Shown here piece by piece: positions 1 to 7,639 of a DNA stretch of 64,000 nt; position 1 is the first letter of the stretch, and the number at the start of each line of letters is the position of its first letter. A program made the position numbers and the translations under genes. The notes beneath the pieces were generated by a model, which saw only the letters and a program-made list of their open reading frames with translations, did no database searches and was not told where the DNA came from. The DNA comes from Flavobacterium sp. CFS9 (GTDB taxonomy: Bacteria; Bacteroidota; Bacteroidia; Flavobacteriales; Flavobacteriaceae), in NCBI RefSeq assembly GCF_041154745.1, contig NZ_AP031573.1:3410001-3474000 (forward strand), given 5' to 3'.

Positions 1-139
1 GAGCAGATTCTTCGGGCATGGTATACATAATCTCGCTTTTAATGGATTCAGTTGGTTCGTTTGGTGTTGGAATCATTCCGTCTTCCTGGCAGGAAGTGAA
101 CAAAGGAAATAGTACTATAGGTAAAAATAATTTTTTCAT
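1..139 (-). CDS. N-terminal part of a lipoprotein (cut by window edge)
   Basis: The reverse strand opens at an ATG at 139 and reads without a stop to the window edge (about 46 codons). The product starts MKKLFLPIVLLFPLFTSC and continues with a Pro/Glu-rich segment, so it is a lipoprotein signal peptide with the lipobox cysteine at about residue 18. A TAnnTTTG box on the same strand at 206-213 is a plausible promoter with a leader of about 60 bases. Nothing of a folded domain is visible, so no function can be given. Confidence 0.7.
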   Translation of the reverse strand, partial: MKKLFLPIVLFPLFTSCQEDGMIPTPNEPTESIKSEIMYTMPEESA

Positions 140-205
140 CTTAATTGAAGTTTGTTGTGATCTTTAATTGTTTAGCGTCATTGTGTTACTAGTATTTTGA
201 CGATG

Positions 206-213
206 CAAAGATA
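206..213 (-). promoter_or_regulatory. -7 promoter box TATCTTTG for the lipoprotein gene
   Basis: The reverse strand reads TATCTTTG, matching the flavobacterial -7 consensus TAnnTTTG, 67 bases upstream of the lipoprotein ATG. No convincing -33 TTG was singled out. Confidence 0.5.
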
Positions 214-253
214 TTCTCAAACGATAAACGGTTAGTTGTCCAAAATGGACAAA

Positions 254-1078
254 TCAAATAAGCGGAATGAAAATCGCTGTGAGATAGTCAGATTCGTTAT
301 CACAATTGTCACTGGTTTTCAGGTATTGTTCAATAACAGGCAAATGTGAAAGTTCATAATCATGAGTGAGAAACCAGCCTCCAAAGATTTGACTATACGT
401 TTCTTCGAGAGTATTGTAACTTCCATGATGAAAAAAACGAGCATATTTACCGCCAAAAATTTTCTTCTTTGGAAGATTTTTAAGGACAGCAGTGGTGGCA
501 ATGCAGGCTTCGTAAGTACAATTTATTTTTTCAGTAATTAAAATGTCGTCCGTGATGACTCCGAAAAAGTGAGCATCCGTTTCAGGGAATTCATTTTTTA
601 ATAGAGTGTCCCAAAGATCTTCTATCTCCGGATTAATATAATGGGTTTTAGAACTAAGGTAATAAACCGTTGTTTCCGGAATTACGAGTATTTCAGGTGT
701 TAAAACAGAGGTAAAAGATTGAAGAATCCCCGTATCGTTTAATAAAAGTTCTTTTTGATTGCGGGCTAGTGAAGGAGCGCAGTCGAAATGCTTTTTGAAG
801 GTCTTTGAGAATGACTGCACATCGGCAAAACCAACTTCGAGTGCAATTTCTGAGATTTGTTTGTTCGAGTAGATCAGTTTTTTGTACCCGTTTTCTACCT
901 TCAACCGGGTCTGATAAGCGCCTATGGTTTCGTTGAATAAAGAATAAAAAATCCGTTGCAAATTTCTGTAGGAGTAACACGAAATGTCCTCCAGAGAATT
1001 TATTGAGATGATTTGATTGTAATTCATCTCAATATAATTCCGTGTATTATAAATAGGTTTCAGATTGAAATCACTCAT
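254..1078 (-). CDS. AraC-family transcriptional regulator with GyrI-like effector domain
   Basis: 274 residues. Residues 1-110 form the double helix-turn-helix of AraC regulators, with the second helix pair recognisable as ISEIALEVGFADVQSFSKTFKKHF. Residues from about 130 to the end resemble a GyrI/SOUL-like small-molecule-binding domain (phrases such as FFGVITDD and YARFFHHGSYNTL). Placing the DNA-binding domain first and the effector domain last is the known MarA/Rob-like layout of AraC-GyrI proteins. It presumably senses a small hydrophobic compound and controls a nearby or distant gene. It is downstream of trmD on the same strand with about 100 bases between, so it may be transcribed alone. 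The regulated gene is not evident. Confidence 0.85.
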   Translation of the reverse strand: MSDFNLKPIYNTRNYIEMNYNQIISINSLEDISCYSYRNLQRIFYSLFNETIGAYQTRLKVENGYKKLIYSNKQISEIALEVGFADVQSFSKTFKKHFDCAPSLARNQKELLLNDTGILQSFTSVLTPEILVIPETTVYYLSSKTHYINPEIEDLWDTLLKNEFPETDAHFFGVITDDILITEKINCTYEACIATTAVLKNLPKKKIFGGKYARFFHHGSYNTLEETYSQIFGGWFLTHDYELSHLPVIEQYLKTSDNCDNESDYLTAIFIPLI

Positions 1079-1180
1079 TTTTTAGCTTTTAGAAAGTGGT
1101 AACAAAAAAGATAACGATAATTACTGCTTTCAAGTATGATTAAGAAGAATCACTAAAAATAAATGAGGGGGGAATATTTT

Positions 1181-1861
1181 TTATTTTTCTTCCAATAAAT
1201 CCGGACGTCTGTTTTTAGTATGTTCGTAGGCCATATCCTCACGCCATTTGTCAATTTTAGCAAAATGTCCGCTAGTCAGTACTTCAGGAACTTTCCAGCC
1301 TTTATAATCGGCAGGTCTTGTGTATATAGGACCAGAAAGCAGATTGTCCTGAAAACTGTCAGTCAATGCTGAAGTTTCATCGCTCAAAACACCGGGAATC
1401 AATCGGATCAAAGCATCAGATAATACTAAAGCGCCTAATTCTCCACCGGATAGTACATAATCGCCAATTGAAATTTCTTTGGTAATAAAATGGTCACGAA
1501 CACGTTGATCTACCCCTTTATAATGTCCGCAGAGAATGATAATGTTTTCATACATCGACATTGTATTGGCCATTTTTTGATTTAAAGTTTCTCCATCAGG
1601 CGACATATAAATAATTTCATCATACTCACGCTGGCTTTTTAAATGCGTGATACAGTCATCAATAGGCTGAACCGTCATAACCATTCCGGCACCTCCGCCA
1701 AATGGATAATCGTCAACACTTTTTTGCCTGTTTGTAGTGTAATCACGCAAATTATGAAAATGAACTTCTACTAAGCCTTTGTCTATGGCACGTTTCATAA
1801 TCGAAGCCTCAAACGGACTCTTTAATAATTCAGGTAAAATCGTTATAATGTCAATTCGCAT
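1181..1861 (-). CDS. trmD: tRNA (guanine-37-N1)-methyltransferase TrmD
   Basis: 226 residues, the normal length of TrmD. It methylates G37 next to the anticodon using S-adenosylmethionine and prevents +1 frameshifting. The SPOUT knot motifs are plain: [13 protein letters not shown] and [13 protein letters not shown] form the trefoil-knot AdoMet site, preceded by the N-terminal [13 protein letters not shown] and [11 protein letters not shown]. The C-terminal helical part ends in RRPDLL, a usual TrmD ending. It is not in an rpsP-rimM-trmD-rplS cluster here, which is common in Bacteroidota. A perfect TAnnTTTG box lies at 1888-1895, about 27 bases upstream of the ATG. Confidence 0.97.
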   Translation of the reverse strand: MRIDIITILPELLKSPFEASIMKRAIDKGLVEVHFHNLRDYTTNRQKSVDDYPFGGGAGMVMTVQPIDDCITHLKSQREYDEIIYMSPDGETLNQKMANTMSMYENIIILCGHYKGVDQRVRDHFITKEISIGDYVLSGGELGALVLSDALIRLIPGVLSDETSALTDSFQDNLLSGPIYTRPADYKGWKVPEVLTSGHFAKIDKWREDMAYEHTKNRRPDLLEEK

Positions 1862-1887
1862 TTTTTTTCTTCAATAGTTCTAAGATG

Positions 1888-1895
1888 CAAAGATA
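1888..1895 (-). promoter_or_regulatory. -7 promoter box TATCTTTG for trmD
   Basis: The reverse strand reads GTATCTTTGCATC, a textbook TAnnTTTG element. Start of transcription would be near 1883, giving a leader of about 20 bases before the trmD ATG at 1861. Confidence 0.6.
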
Positions 1896-2120
1896 CAAAG
1901 TTAATTTTTGTGAATTTTCAAGATTTGAAAATGAGATAAAATAATTAGGAGGTTTTTGAGAATGAGTTACTTATCAAATGTATTATTGAGTGTATTGTGT
2001 TTAAGTGTTTGTATTACAGTTAAATAGTTGATGATTTTGTAACATAAAAGGATCTAAATGTAAAAAAAAGATGCATAATTTTAAGTAATATTACCGTTCA
2101 ATCATCAAAAACAAAATCCC

Positions 2121-2450
2121 ATGAAAAAGCTACTCTTATTAACAATTATATTGATTTTACAGGCATGTGCAACAGCTAAAAATCCAAACGATCAATGGAT
2201 TGGTCAATCTAAAAAGAATCTTATCAAGGCATGGGGACCGCCCGTACGTACTTTAAATCACCCGGATCATGGAGAAATATTAATTTATGCAGAACAAGTA
2301 TATGCAAATGCAGATACAAATGAAGGTACCAGAATTGCCGGTCCAAATTATTGGAATTATACTTACATATACACCCGTAAAGACGGAAAAATTTATTTGT
2401 ATAAAACGGATAAACAGCAGCAGCCGCCACAAACAATTGCTGTAAAATAA
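2121..2450 (+). CDS. small lipoprotein, BamE/SmpA-like fold possible
   Basis: 109 residues with a lipoprotein signal peptide; the lipobox is LQAC with Cys at about residue 16. The mature part contains WIGQSKKNLIKAWGPPVRT, which resembles the helix-turn before the sheet in BamE/SmpA-type lipoproteins (a short domain where 'G.s...v...lG.P' recurs). The end is a KDGKIYLYKTDKQQQPPQ segment. No precise family is recognised. It stands alone between trmD (opposite strand) and the cupin gene. A role at the outer membrane is an inference from the lipobox. Confidence 0.75.
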   Translation: MKKLLLLTIILILQACATAKNPNDQWIGQSKKNLIKAWGPPVRTLNHPDHGEILIYAEQVYANADTNEGTRIAGPNYWNYTYIYTRKDGKIYLYKTDKQQQPPQTIAVK

Positions 2451-2558
2451 GTTGACTGATTATTTTTGATCAGAAAATAGAGTGAATTTACGATTACCTT
2501 GAAAGTCATTTTAGTATATTTACGAAGTAGACGATAGAATATGAAGTGATAAAAGAAA

Positions 2559-2566
2559 TAGATTTG
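2559..2566 (+). promoter_or_regulatory. candidate -7 box TAGATTTG upstream of the cupin gene
   Basis: TAGATTTG fits TAnnTTTG and lies about 97 bases before the cupin start. The interval contains an out-of-frame 14-codon ORF (ATG at 2596, stop at 2638-2640), so the leader would be long. Confidence 0.35.
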
Positions 2567-2662
2567 TTTTTGGTAAAAGCTTGGGCGAGATTGTGATGAA
2601 AAAACCGGAAAATCTGCGAGAAGCGAAAAAAGCAAATTAAACACCGTAAAAAAAAACAGCAT

Positions 2663-3001
2663 TTGAAAGCGAGTCAGGAGTTTATAAAAGGAGATGAAAT
2701 CGAATGGGAAGTAGTCGGAGAAAGAATCAAACGTAAAATTCTGGCTTTTGATGAAAGAGTGATGTTGGTAAATGTGCATTTTGAGAAAGGCGGAATTGGA
2801 GTTTTACACGAGCACTATCATTCGCAGGTTACCTATGTTTCCAGTGGTAAATTTGATGTGACCATTAACGGAGTCACCCAAACGTTAAAAGAAGGAGATA
2901 GTTTTTACATTCCGCCTCATGCAGTTCATGGAGTGGTTTGTTTAGAAAGCGGACTTTTGACGGATGTTTTTAGTCCAATGCGCGAAGATTTTATGTCATG
3001 A
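2663..3001 (+). CDS. small cupin-domain protein
   Basis: 112 residues folding as a single cupin barrel. The two cupin motifs are visible: GVLHEHYHSQVTYVSSGKF (His ligands, motif 1) and GDSFYIPPHAVHGV (motif 2, distal His). Such proteins bind a metal and often a small acid or sugar; the substrate is unknown. The reading frame has no ATG before the domain: the in-frame stop upstream is at 2597 and the only usable codon is TTG at 2663. The resulting MKASQEFIKGDEIEW start looks natural for this type of cupin, so I accept TTG. It ends 115 bases before the MFS gene. Confidence 0.85.
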   Translation: MKASQEFIKGDEIEWEVVGERIKRKILAFDERVMLVNVHFEKGGIGVLHEHYHSQVTYVSSGKFDVTINGVTQTLKEGDSFYIPPHAVHGVVCLESGLLTDVFSPMREDFMS

Positions 3002-3104
3002 TAACAGTTTAGAATTATCAACAAGCTTTAAAACAAGAACCGGATTGGCTTAGAAACCTTTAAAAATTATAATTTTTTTAAAGTTTTGGTAATAATTAGA
3101 TTGG

Positions 3105-3112
3105 TATTTTTG
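3105..3112 (+). promoter_or_regulatory. promoter -7 box TATTTTTG abutting the MFS start
   Basis: TATTTTTG at 3105-3112 with TTTTGG at 3084-3089, 16 bases upstream, makes a good flavobacterial promoter. Only four bases separate the box from the ATG at 3117, so transcription would begin at or next to the start codon, giving a leaderless message. Confidence 0.6.
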
Positions 3113-3116
3113 CAAA

Positions 3117-4292
3117 ATGAATTTATCCAAAACGAATGTCTTGTTTATGGCAGCCTGCACCGGACTTATCGTTGCAAATCTGTATTACTGCCAGCCTTTA
3201 ATTGTTTTAATTGCCAACGAATTTAAAATTCCTGAAGCCAGTGCGGGAACAATAACCTATCTAACCCAGGCGGGTTATGCTATAGGACTGTTTTTTATGG
3301 TTCCGCTGGGAGATAAAATCGAACGTAAAAAACAAATTTTAATAACCACTTTTGCTTCTGTAATTGCATTGATTATGGCAGCTACGGCTAAAAGTTTTTT
3401 CCTTTTACAGGTAGCTTCTTTATTAATTGGAGTTACTTCAATCGTACCACAGTTAATTTTACCATTGGCAGCATCTTTAAGCGCTCCTGAACAGCGCGGA
3501 AAAGTAGTCGGAACCATCATGAGTGGTTTGCTGGTGGGGATATTGCTTTCCAGAACTTTAAGCGGATTTATCGGCCAGGTATTGGGTTGGAGGTCTATGT
3601 TTTATATTGCTGCCGGAATCTGTTTATTGATCTTTTTTGTGATTCAGAATAAATTCCCAGTAAATAAACCTCAATTTCAGGGAACTTACGGACAGCTGAT
3701 TCAATCGCTTTTTACACTTATAAAAACACAGCCGGTTCTGCGTGAAGCGACACTGATTAATGTATTTAGTTTTGCACAGTTTGGAGCTTTCTGGACCACT
3801 ATGGTTTTGCTGCTTTCGGGAAAACCATTTGATTTTAACAGTGCTACTATTGGATTATTCGGTATTGTTGGAGCTTCGGGAGCTTTGGCAGCGCCGTTAG
3901 TTGGAAAAATGGGTGACAAAGGGAATTCAAGAATTGCAGTAGGTTATGGCTGTTTATTAATTCTGATTAGTTTTCTGGTTTTTTATTTCTCTATCGAAAG
4001 TGTGATCGGAATTGCGATTGGAATTGTATTTATTGATATCGGAATTCAGGGAGTACATATTTCAAACCAAACCCGCGTGTATTCCTTACTTCCGGAAGCC
4101 AGAAACCGATTGAATACCGTATTTATGTCGTTTAGTTTCTTGGGAACAGCAGCTGGATCTGCTTACGGATTACTGTTATGGAAACTGGGCGGATGGCATG
4201 CCGTAACCCTTGGCTGTGTTGGATTATCAGCACTGGCATTTACAGTTTACGGCCTTACTTACAAATCAAAGTCTAAAAGACAGAAAGCATAA
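3117..4292 (+). CDS. MFS transporter (12-helix drug/metabolite exporter type)
   Basis: 391 residues, almost entirely hydrophobic, with about 12 predicted membrane helices. The loop between helices 2 and 3 contains GDKIERKKQIL, the major-facilitator motif A (G-x-x-x-D-R/K-x-G-R-K type), and a related GKMGDKGNSR occurs at the same place in the second half. This is the proton-driven carrier layout in the inner membrane. The substrate cannot be read from the sequence; efflux of a small organic compound is the usual role of this subgroup. Its own promoter lies immediately before the ATG. Confidence 0.88.
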   Translation: MNLSKTNVLFMAACTGLIVANLYYCQPLIVLIANEFKIPEASAGTITYLTQAGYAIGLFFMVPLGDKIERKKQILITTFASVIALIMAATAKSFFLLQVASLLIGVTSIVPQLILPLAASLSAPEQRGKVVGTIMSGLLVGILLSRTLSGFIGQVLGWRSMFYIAAGICLLIFFVIQNKFPVNKPQFQGTYGQLIQSLFTLIKTQPVLREATLINVFSFAQFGAFWTTMVLLLSGKPFDFNSATIGLFGIVGASGALAAPLVGKMGDKGNSRIAVGYGCLLILISFLVFYFSIESVIGIAIGIVFIDIGIQGVHISNQTRVYSLLPEARNRLNTVFMSFSFLGTAAGSAYGLLLWKLGGWHAVTLGCVGLSALAFTVYGLTYKSKSKRQKA

Positions 4293-4312
4293 ATTGGTAT
4301 AAAATTAATTTG

Positions 4313-4320
4313 TAAATTTG
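4313..4320 (+). promoter_or_regulatory. promoter of the cyclophilin-FKBP gene
   Basis: TAAATTTG at 4313-4320 with TTGG at 4294-4297, spacer 16 bases. The expected start near 4325 gives an A-rich leader of about 20 bases before the ATG at 4344. Confidence 0.6.
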
Positions 4321-4343
4321 CAATCAAATAAAAAATAACAACA

Positions 4344-5276
4344 ATGGAAAACGGAATATACGCTAAATTCAACACTGGTAAAGGTTCGATTTTAGTAAAA
4401 CTTACACACGATTTAACACCTGGAACCGTAGGAAATTTTGTAGCTCTTGCAGAAGGAAATATGGAAAATAAAGTAAAGCCTCAAGGACAAAAATTCTATG
4501 ACGGATTAACTTTTCATAGAGTAATTGCTGATTTTATGATTCAGGGAGGATGTCCGAAAGGAACCGGAACCGGAGATCCTGGATACAAATTTGACGATGA
4601 GTTTCACCCTAGCTTGAAACACGATCGTCCGGGAGTTTTAGCAATGGCAAATTCAGGTCCGGCTAGTAACGGTTCTCAATTTTACATTACTCACGTTCCA
4701 ACTTCATGGTTAGACGGAAAACATACTGTTTTTGGTCATGTAATCGAAGGACAGGATGTTGTTGATGCAGTGGCTCAGGGAGATAATCTTGATTCAGTAG
4801 AAATCATCAGAGTAGGCGAAGAAGCTCAAAAATGGAATGCAATTGAAGCTTTTATTGCTTTAAAAGGAGCTCGTTTGAAGCGCGATGCTGCTTTAAAAGC
4901 GGAATCAGAAGCAAAGATGGAGCAATTGGCTGCAGGTTTTGATAAAACAGATAGCGGATTACGTTATAAAATGATTCAAAAAGGAGACGGTAAAAAAGCG
5001 GAAGCAGGTAAAACTGTTGCAGTACATTACGAAGGTTCTTTAGAAAACGGAAAAGTATTTGATTCTTCTTACCCACGTAAAAAACCAATCGAATTTAGAT
5101 TAGGTCAGGGTCAGGTTATCGAAGGATGGGACGAAGGTATTGCTTTATTACAAGTAGGTGACAAAGCTCGTTTCGTAATTCCATCTGATTTAGCTTATGG
5201 AGCTTCAGGTGCAGGAGGAGTTATTCCACCACACGCAACTTTGATTTTTGACGTTGAATTAATGGACGTAAAATAA
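4344..5276 (+). CDS. dual-family peptidyl-prolyl isomerase: cyclophilin fused to FKBP
   Basis: 310 residues, no signal peptide, hence cytoplasmic. Residues 1 to about 165 are a cyclophilin domain: FYDGLTFHRVIADFMIQGGCP carries the catalytic Arg, followed by MANSGPASNGSQFYITHVPTSWLDGKHTVFG. After a helical, charged linker (about 165-200) comes an FKBP domain with HYEGSLENGKVFDSS, GQVIEGWDEG and GVIPPHATLIFDVEL. Both halves interconvert Xaa-Pro peptide bonds during folding. Proteins combining the two unrelated immunophilin folds are a rare known class reported from flavobacteria. The gene has its own promoter and ends in a strong terminator. Confidence 0.95.
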   Translation: MENGIYAKFNTGKGSILVKLTHDLTPGTVGNFVALAEGNMENKVKPQGQKFYDGLTFHRVIADFMIQGGCPKGTGTGDPGYKFDDEFHPSLKHDRPGVLAMANSGPASNGSQFYITHVPTSWLDGKHTVFGHVIEGQDVVDAVAQGDNLDSVEIIRVGEEAQKWNAIEAFIALKGARLKRDAALKAESEAKMEQLAAGFDKTDSGLRYKMIQKGDGKKAEAGKTVAVHYEGSLENGKVFDSSYPRKKPIEFRLGQGQVIEGWDEGIALLQVGDKARFVIPSDLAYGASGAGGVIPPHATLIFDVELMDVK

Positions 5277-5310
5277 GACTTTACAACAATTTAGTATTGT
5301 TTTAAATAGC

Positions 5311-5343
5311 AATCCCATTCGCTAGCCGAATGGGATTTTTTTT
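5311..5343 (+). terminator. intrinsic terminator of the isomerase gene
   Basis: An 11-bp perfect stem (AATCCCATTCG with CGAATGGGATT, loop CTAGC) is followed directly by a run of T residues. Confidence 0.9.
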
Positions 5344-5368
5344 ATATTTACTTTAAAAAACAAGAACA

Positions 5369-5683
5369 ATGAAATTAAGGATCTTAACTTTAACCGCTGT
5401 GACGTTGCTTATCGTTTCGTGCGGTACAAAAAAAGCTGCTCCCGTTGCTGTTGCGACCACTCCGGCAGCCACTGAAGTTGCAAAAGCAACAGAATTATCT
5501 CCTGCACTGGCAGAAGGTAAAAACTTGTACGAAAACAGTTGTGCAAGATGTCATAAATTATATGATCCGAAGAAATTTAGTCAGGAAGACTGGAAGCCAA
5601 TTCTGGTAAGAATGCAGAAAAAAGCGAAGTTAGATGATACTCAGATGACTTCAATATCAAACTATATAACTTCTCAATTGTAA
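5369..5683 (+). CDS. small mono-haem c-type cytochrome lipoprotein
   Basis: 104 residues. The signal peptide ends in the lipobox LIVSC (Cys at about residue 18). A low-complexity Ala/Val/Pro/Thr linker (residues 22-42) precedes a single haem-binding CARCH motif; the KLYDPKKFSQEDWKPILVRMQKK stretch supplies a possible axial Met. It is therefore a membrane-tethered periplasmic electron carrier. The partner is unknown. It is bounded by terminators on both sides, so it is probably monocistronic. Confidence 0.88.
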   Translation: MKLRILTLTAVTLLIVSCGTKKAAPVAVATTPAATEVAKATELSPALAEGKNLYENSCARCHKLYDPKKFSQEDWKPILVRMQKKAKLDDTQMTSISNYITSQL

Positions 5684-5705
5684 GGAATTGGAATTTAAAA
5701 AGTAT

Positions 5706-5743
5706 AAAAACTATTCATATTTATTTGGATAGTTTTTTTTTTG
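5706..5743 (+). terminator. intrinsic terminator of the cytochrome gene
   Basis: AAAAACTATTC pairs with GGATAGTTTTT (one G-U pair) around a 10-base loop, then a T run. It lies just after the cytochrome stop codon. Confidence 0.75.
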
Positions 5744-5756
5744 CTTCAAACTGAGC

Positions 5757-5787
5757 ATAAAAAAACACCTTCACGGGGTAGGTGTTT
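5757..5787 (-). terminator. intrinsic terminator of the Rnk/GreA-like gene
   Basis: On the reverse strand AAACACCT and AGGTGTTT form an 8-bp stem followed by a T run. It lies immediately after the stop codon at 5794-5796. Confidence 0.75.
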
Positions 5788-5793
5788 AGAAAA

Positions 5794-6189
5794 TTATGAA
5801 GCGCTTTCAGAAGAATTGTCAACCGCAGCTATTTTTAAAGTTTTTATTCCGGCCGGTAATTCCCAATCGACAACATCGTCTTTTTTAAAGCCAATAATAG
5901 CAACACTTAGGGGCGCTAATATTGATATTTTACCTTCTTTTACATCCGCAAATGAAGGCAGAACAATCTGAATCTTCATTTGTTTTTTTGCTTTTACATC
6001 TTCAATAATAACATGCGAATTGATGCGTATAGTACTGCTGTCTAATTCACTTTCTTTACGGATTACAGCGCGGTCCAGTTCGTGTGAAAGCTGCCCGATT
6101 TCTTTGGCATTGGTGGCATTTTTACTTTTTAAAATCAATTCTCTTAAAAATTGATAATCTGACTTACAGAATGTAGGTGTTGGTTTCAT
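5794..6189 (-). CDS. Rnk/GreA-GreB C-terminal-domain protein
   Basis: 131 residues. The N-terminal 50 residues are a short helical segment (DYQFLRELILKSKNA...ELDRA). The rest is the FKBP-like C-terminal domain of GreA/GreB: SHVIIEDVKAKKQMKIQIVLPSFADVKEGKISILAPLSVAIIGFKKDDVVDWELPAG, where 'ISILAPLG.AliG.k.GD' is the family signature. The short N-terminus lacks the long coiled coil needed for transcript cleavage, so it matches Rnk-type proteins that bind RNA polymerase and compete with Gre factors. The effect on transcription is an inference from that family. A candidate structured RNA lies just upstream on the same strand. Confidence 0.85.
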   Translation of the reverse strand: MKPTPTFCKSDYQFLRELILKSKNATNAKEIGQLSHELDRAVIRKESELDSSTIRINSHVIIEDVKAKKQMKIQIVLPSFADVKEGKISILAPLSVAIIGFKKDDVVDWELPAGIKTLKIAAVDNSSESAS

Positions 6190-6520
6190 ATCTATTCTAA
6201 TTTATTGTGGGTTGACTGTGTAGAATTTTCAGAAACAAATTATAGCTACAGTTATTTCTAGCGGTCTGTAAATAAAGACTGCTGCTGAAAACTGAAAATT
6301 GTAAACTGAAAACTAAAAAAAAAAAATCCTCCGTCTGAGAGAAGAAATTGAAATAGACGGAGGCCTAATTGATAAAGGCCTTACTATGTGAAATAAATAC
6401 AGCCGAGTGCGCTCTTCTCACAAGAGAAAGCGATACCGGAGAAACTGTAAATAGATTTATAGTAGTCACTGTGGAAATAATTAATTTGATTTGTAAAGAT
6501 AAGCAAACTTTTTGAAAACA
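6190..6520. other. 331-base non-coding interval
   Basis: Between the Rnk-like gene and the thioredoxin-like gene. It contains a repeat of the ACTGAAAACTG type (about 6278-6314) and a reverse-strand structured RNA candidate with its own terminator (6316-6490). No ORF of note. Confidence 0.8.
6316..6490 (-). ncRNA. structured RNA candidate, possibly 6S-Flavo (Flavo-1)
   Basis: Read on the reverse strand. TACTAT (about 6450) pairs with ATAGTA (about 6385) to close a rod. Inside it ACAG pairs with CTGT, CCG with CGG, and a nested apical hairpin is built from CGCTTTCTC and GAGAAGAGCG, with asymmetric internal bulges. Then come a GGCC...GGCC hairpin and a 9-bp terminator stem (CCTCCGTCT/AGACGGAGG, 6328-6363) followed by 12 T residues. 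A near-consensus -7 box TATCTTTA (6494-6501) gives a transcript of about 170 bases. A long rod with a central bubble is the 6S RNA layout, and Bacteroidota have a 6S class called Flavo-1. The identity is a guess; the stems and terminator are seen directly. It could instead be the 3' end of the thioredoxin-like gene's message. Confidence 0.5.
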
Positions 6521-7084
6521 CTAAAGTGATGTTTTCCATTTGATGTTGCAGCCAATACTTGGTTTTTGCGGATCTTTCAGACTTCTGTTGTAAATAAGAG
6601 CATCAATCGCACTGCGAAGATCGCTTCCGCTTAACGGAATTCCGTTTCCGGGTCTTGAATCGTCCAGTTGGCCGCGATAAAACAATCGGTCCTGATTGTC
6701 AAATAAATAAAAATCAGGAGTACAAGCCGCTTCATAAGCTTTGGCGACTTCCTGGCTTTCGTCGTACAAATACGGGAAATCGATCTTGTTCTGAAAAGCA
6801 AAGTCGGTCATTAACTCAGGAGCATCTTGCGGATATTTTTCAACATCGTTGCTTGAAATGGCAACAATGCTGATTCCCTGTACCCGATAATCATTGGCAA
6901 TCATAACTACCTCTTTAATAACATGAACTACAAACGGACAATGGTTGCAGATAAACATGACCAAAGTGCCTTTTGAACCTCTCAAATCGTCAAATGAATA
7001 CTCATTATTAGAATTGGTGTCTCTTAATTTGAAACCTGGAGCAATTGTTCCAAGAGGAATCATATTCGAAGGAGTTCGTGCCAT
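6521..7084 (-). CDS. thioredoxin-like / AhpC-TSA family redox protein
   Basis: 187 residues, no signal peptide. GTIAPGFKLRDTNSNNEYSFDDLRG is the start of an AhpC/TSA-type thioredoxin fold and MFICNHCPFVVHV carries a CxxC active site (Cys-Asn-His-Cys). The cis-Pro loop is ACTPDFYLFD and the strand RLFYRGQLDD follows, as in the cytosolic 'CNHCPFV' family of peroxiredoxin-like proteins. The likely job is thiol-disulfide exchange or peroxide handling; the partner is unknown. Promoter box TATTTTTG at 7105-7112 on the same strand. Confidence 0.87.
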   Translation of the reverse strand: MARTPSNMIPLGTIAPGFKLRDTNSNNEYSFDDLRGSKGTLVMFICNHCPFVVHVIKEVVMIANDYRVQGISIVAISSNDVEKYPQDAPELMTDFAFQNKIDFPYLYDESQEVAKAYEAACTPDFYLFDNQDRLFYRGQLDDSRPGNGIPLSGSDLRSAIDALIYNRSLKDPQKPSIGCNIKWKTSL

Positions 7085-7104
7085 TTTTGTAGAAATAAGT
7101 TTCT

Positions 7105-7112
7105 CAAAAATA
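7105..7112 (-). promoter_or_regulatory. -7 promoter box for the thioredoxin-like gene
   Basis: The reverse strand reads TATTTTTG (TAnnTTTG) about 21 bases upstream of the ATG at 7084. Confidence 0.5.
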
Positions 7113-7267
7113 ACTTTAAATTTCTGTAAAAGAAAGGATATGGACTTGTTTTTGATTTTAAGAGTATATTTTATTTTTTTGAGATCGGAACAATCATCGG
7201 ATTTCCAAAATGAGAGAAATAGTTCAAAAAATAGCTGTAGAATTAATGGTTGTAAAGGTAAAATTAA

Positions 7268-7275
7268 TAGGTTTG
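7268..7275 (+). promoter_or_regulatory. -7 promoter box TAGGTTTG for csaA
   Basis: TAGGTTTG with a TTG at 7250-7252, 15 bases upstream, precedes the csaA ATG at 7301 with a leader of about 20 bases. Confidence 0.5.
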
Positions 7276-7300
7276 TAAAACATCAAATAGTAAAATAAAA

Positions 7301-7636
7301 ATGGATTTAACCTGGAGTGAGTTTGAAAGAACCGATATGCGTGTCGGAACAATTATAGAAGTAAATGATTTTCCCGAAGCCAGAAAACCGGCCTATCAGC
7401 TTACAATTGATTTTGGTCCCGAAATAGGAATCCGTAAATCATCTGCCCAAATAACGGCACATTATAAAAAAGAAGATTTGTTAAGCCGACAAATTATATC
7501 AGTCATAAACTTTCCCCGAAAGCAAATAGGAAAATTTATGAGCGAATGCCTGGTTCTCGGCGCAATAGGAAAGGAGGGAGATGTTGTTTTACTGGCTCCC
7601 GATTTTAAAATAGAAAATGGACTGCGTATAGGTTAG
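7301..7636 (+). CDS. csaA: tRNA-binding protein CsaA
   Basis: 111 residues, the full length of CsaA. It is a stand-alone OB-fold of the Trbp111/EMAPII type: F.R.DMRVGTIIEV near the start, AYQLTIDFGPEIGIRKSSAQIT in the middle, and FPRKQIGKFMSECLVLGA near the end are the family landmarks. CsaA dimers bind tRNA and have been described as export chaperones in Bacillus. It is transcribed on its own, convergent with the hydrolase gene downstream. Confidence 0.93.
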   Translation: MDLTWSEFERTDMRVGTIIEVNDFPEARKPAYQLTIDFGPEIGIRKSSAQITAHYKKEDLLSRQIISVINFPRKQIGKFMSECLVLGAIGKEGDVVLLAPDFKIENGLRIG

Positions 7637-7639
7637 TTT

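Noticed and set aside
2596..2640. 14-codon ORF MKKPENLREAKKAN before the cupin gene
   Set aside because: Out of frame with the cupin; the TTG start gives a natural cupin N-terminus, so no frameshift needs to be assumed.
7210..7278. 22-codon ORF MREIVQKIAVELMVVKVKLIGL upstream of csaA
   Set aside because: Short, overlaps the csaA promoter box, no start signal or homologue visible.
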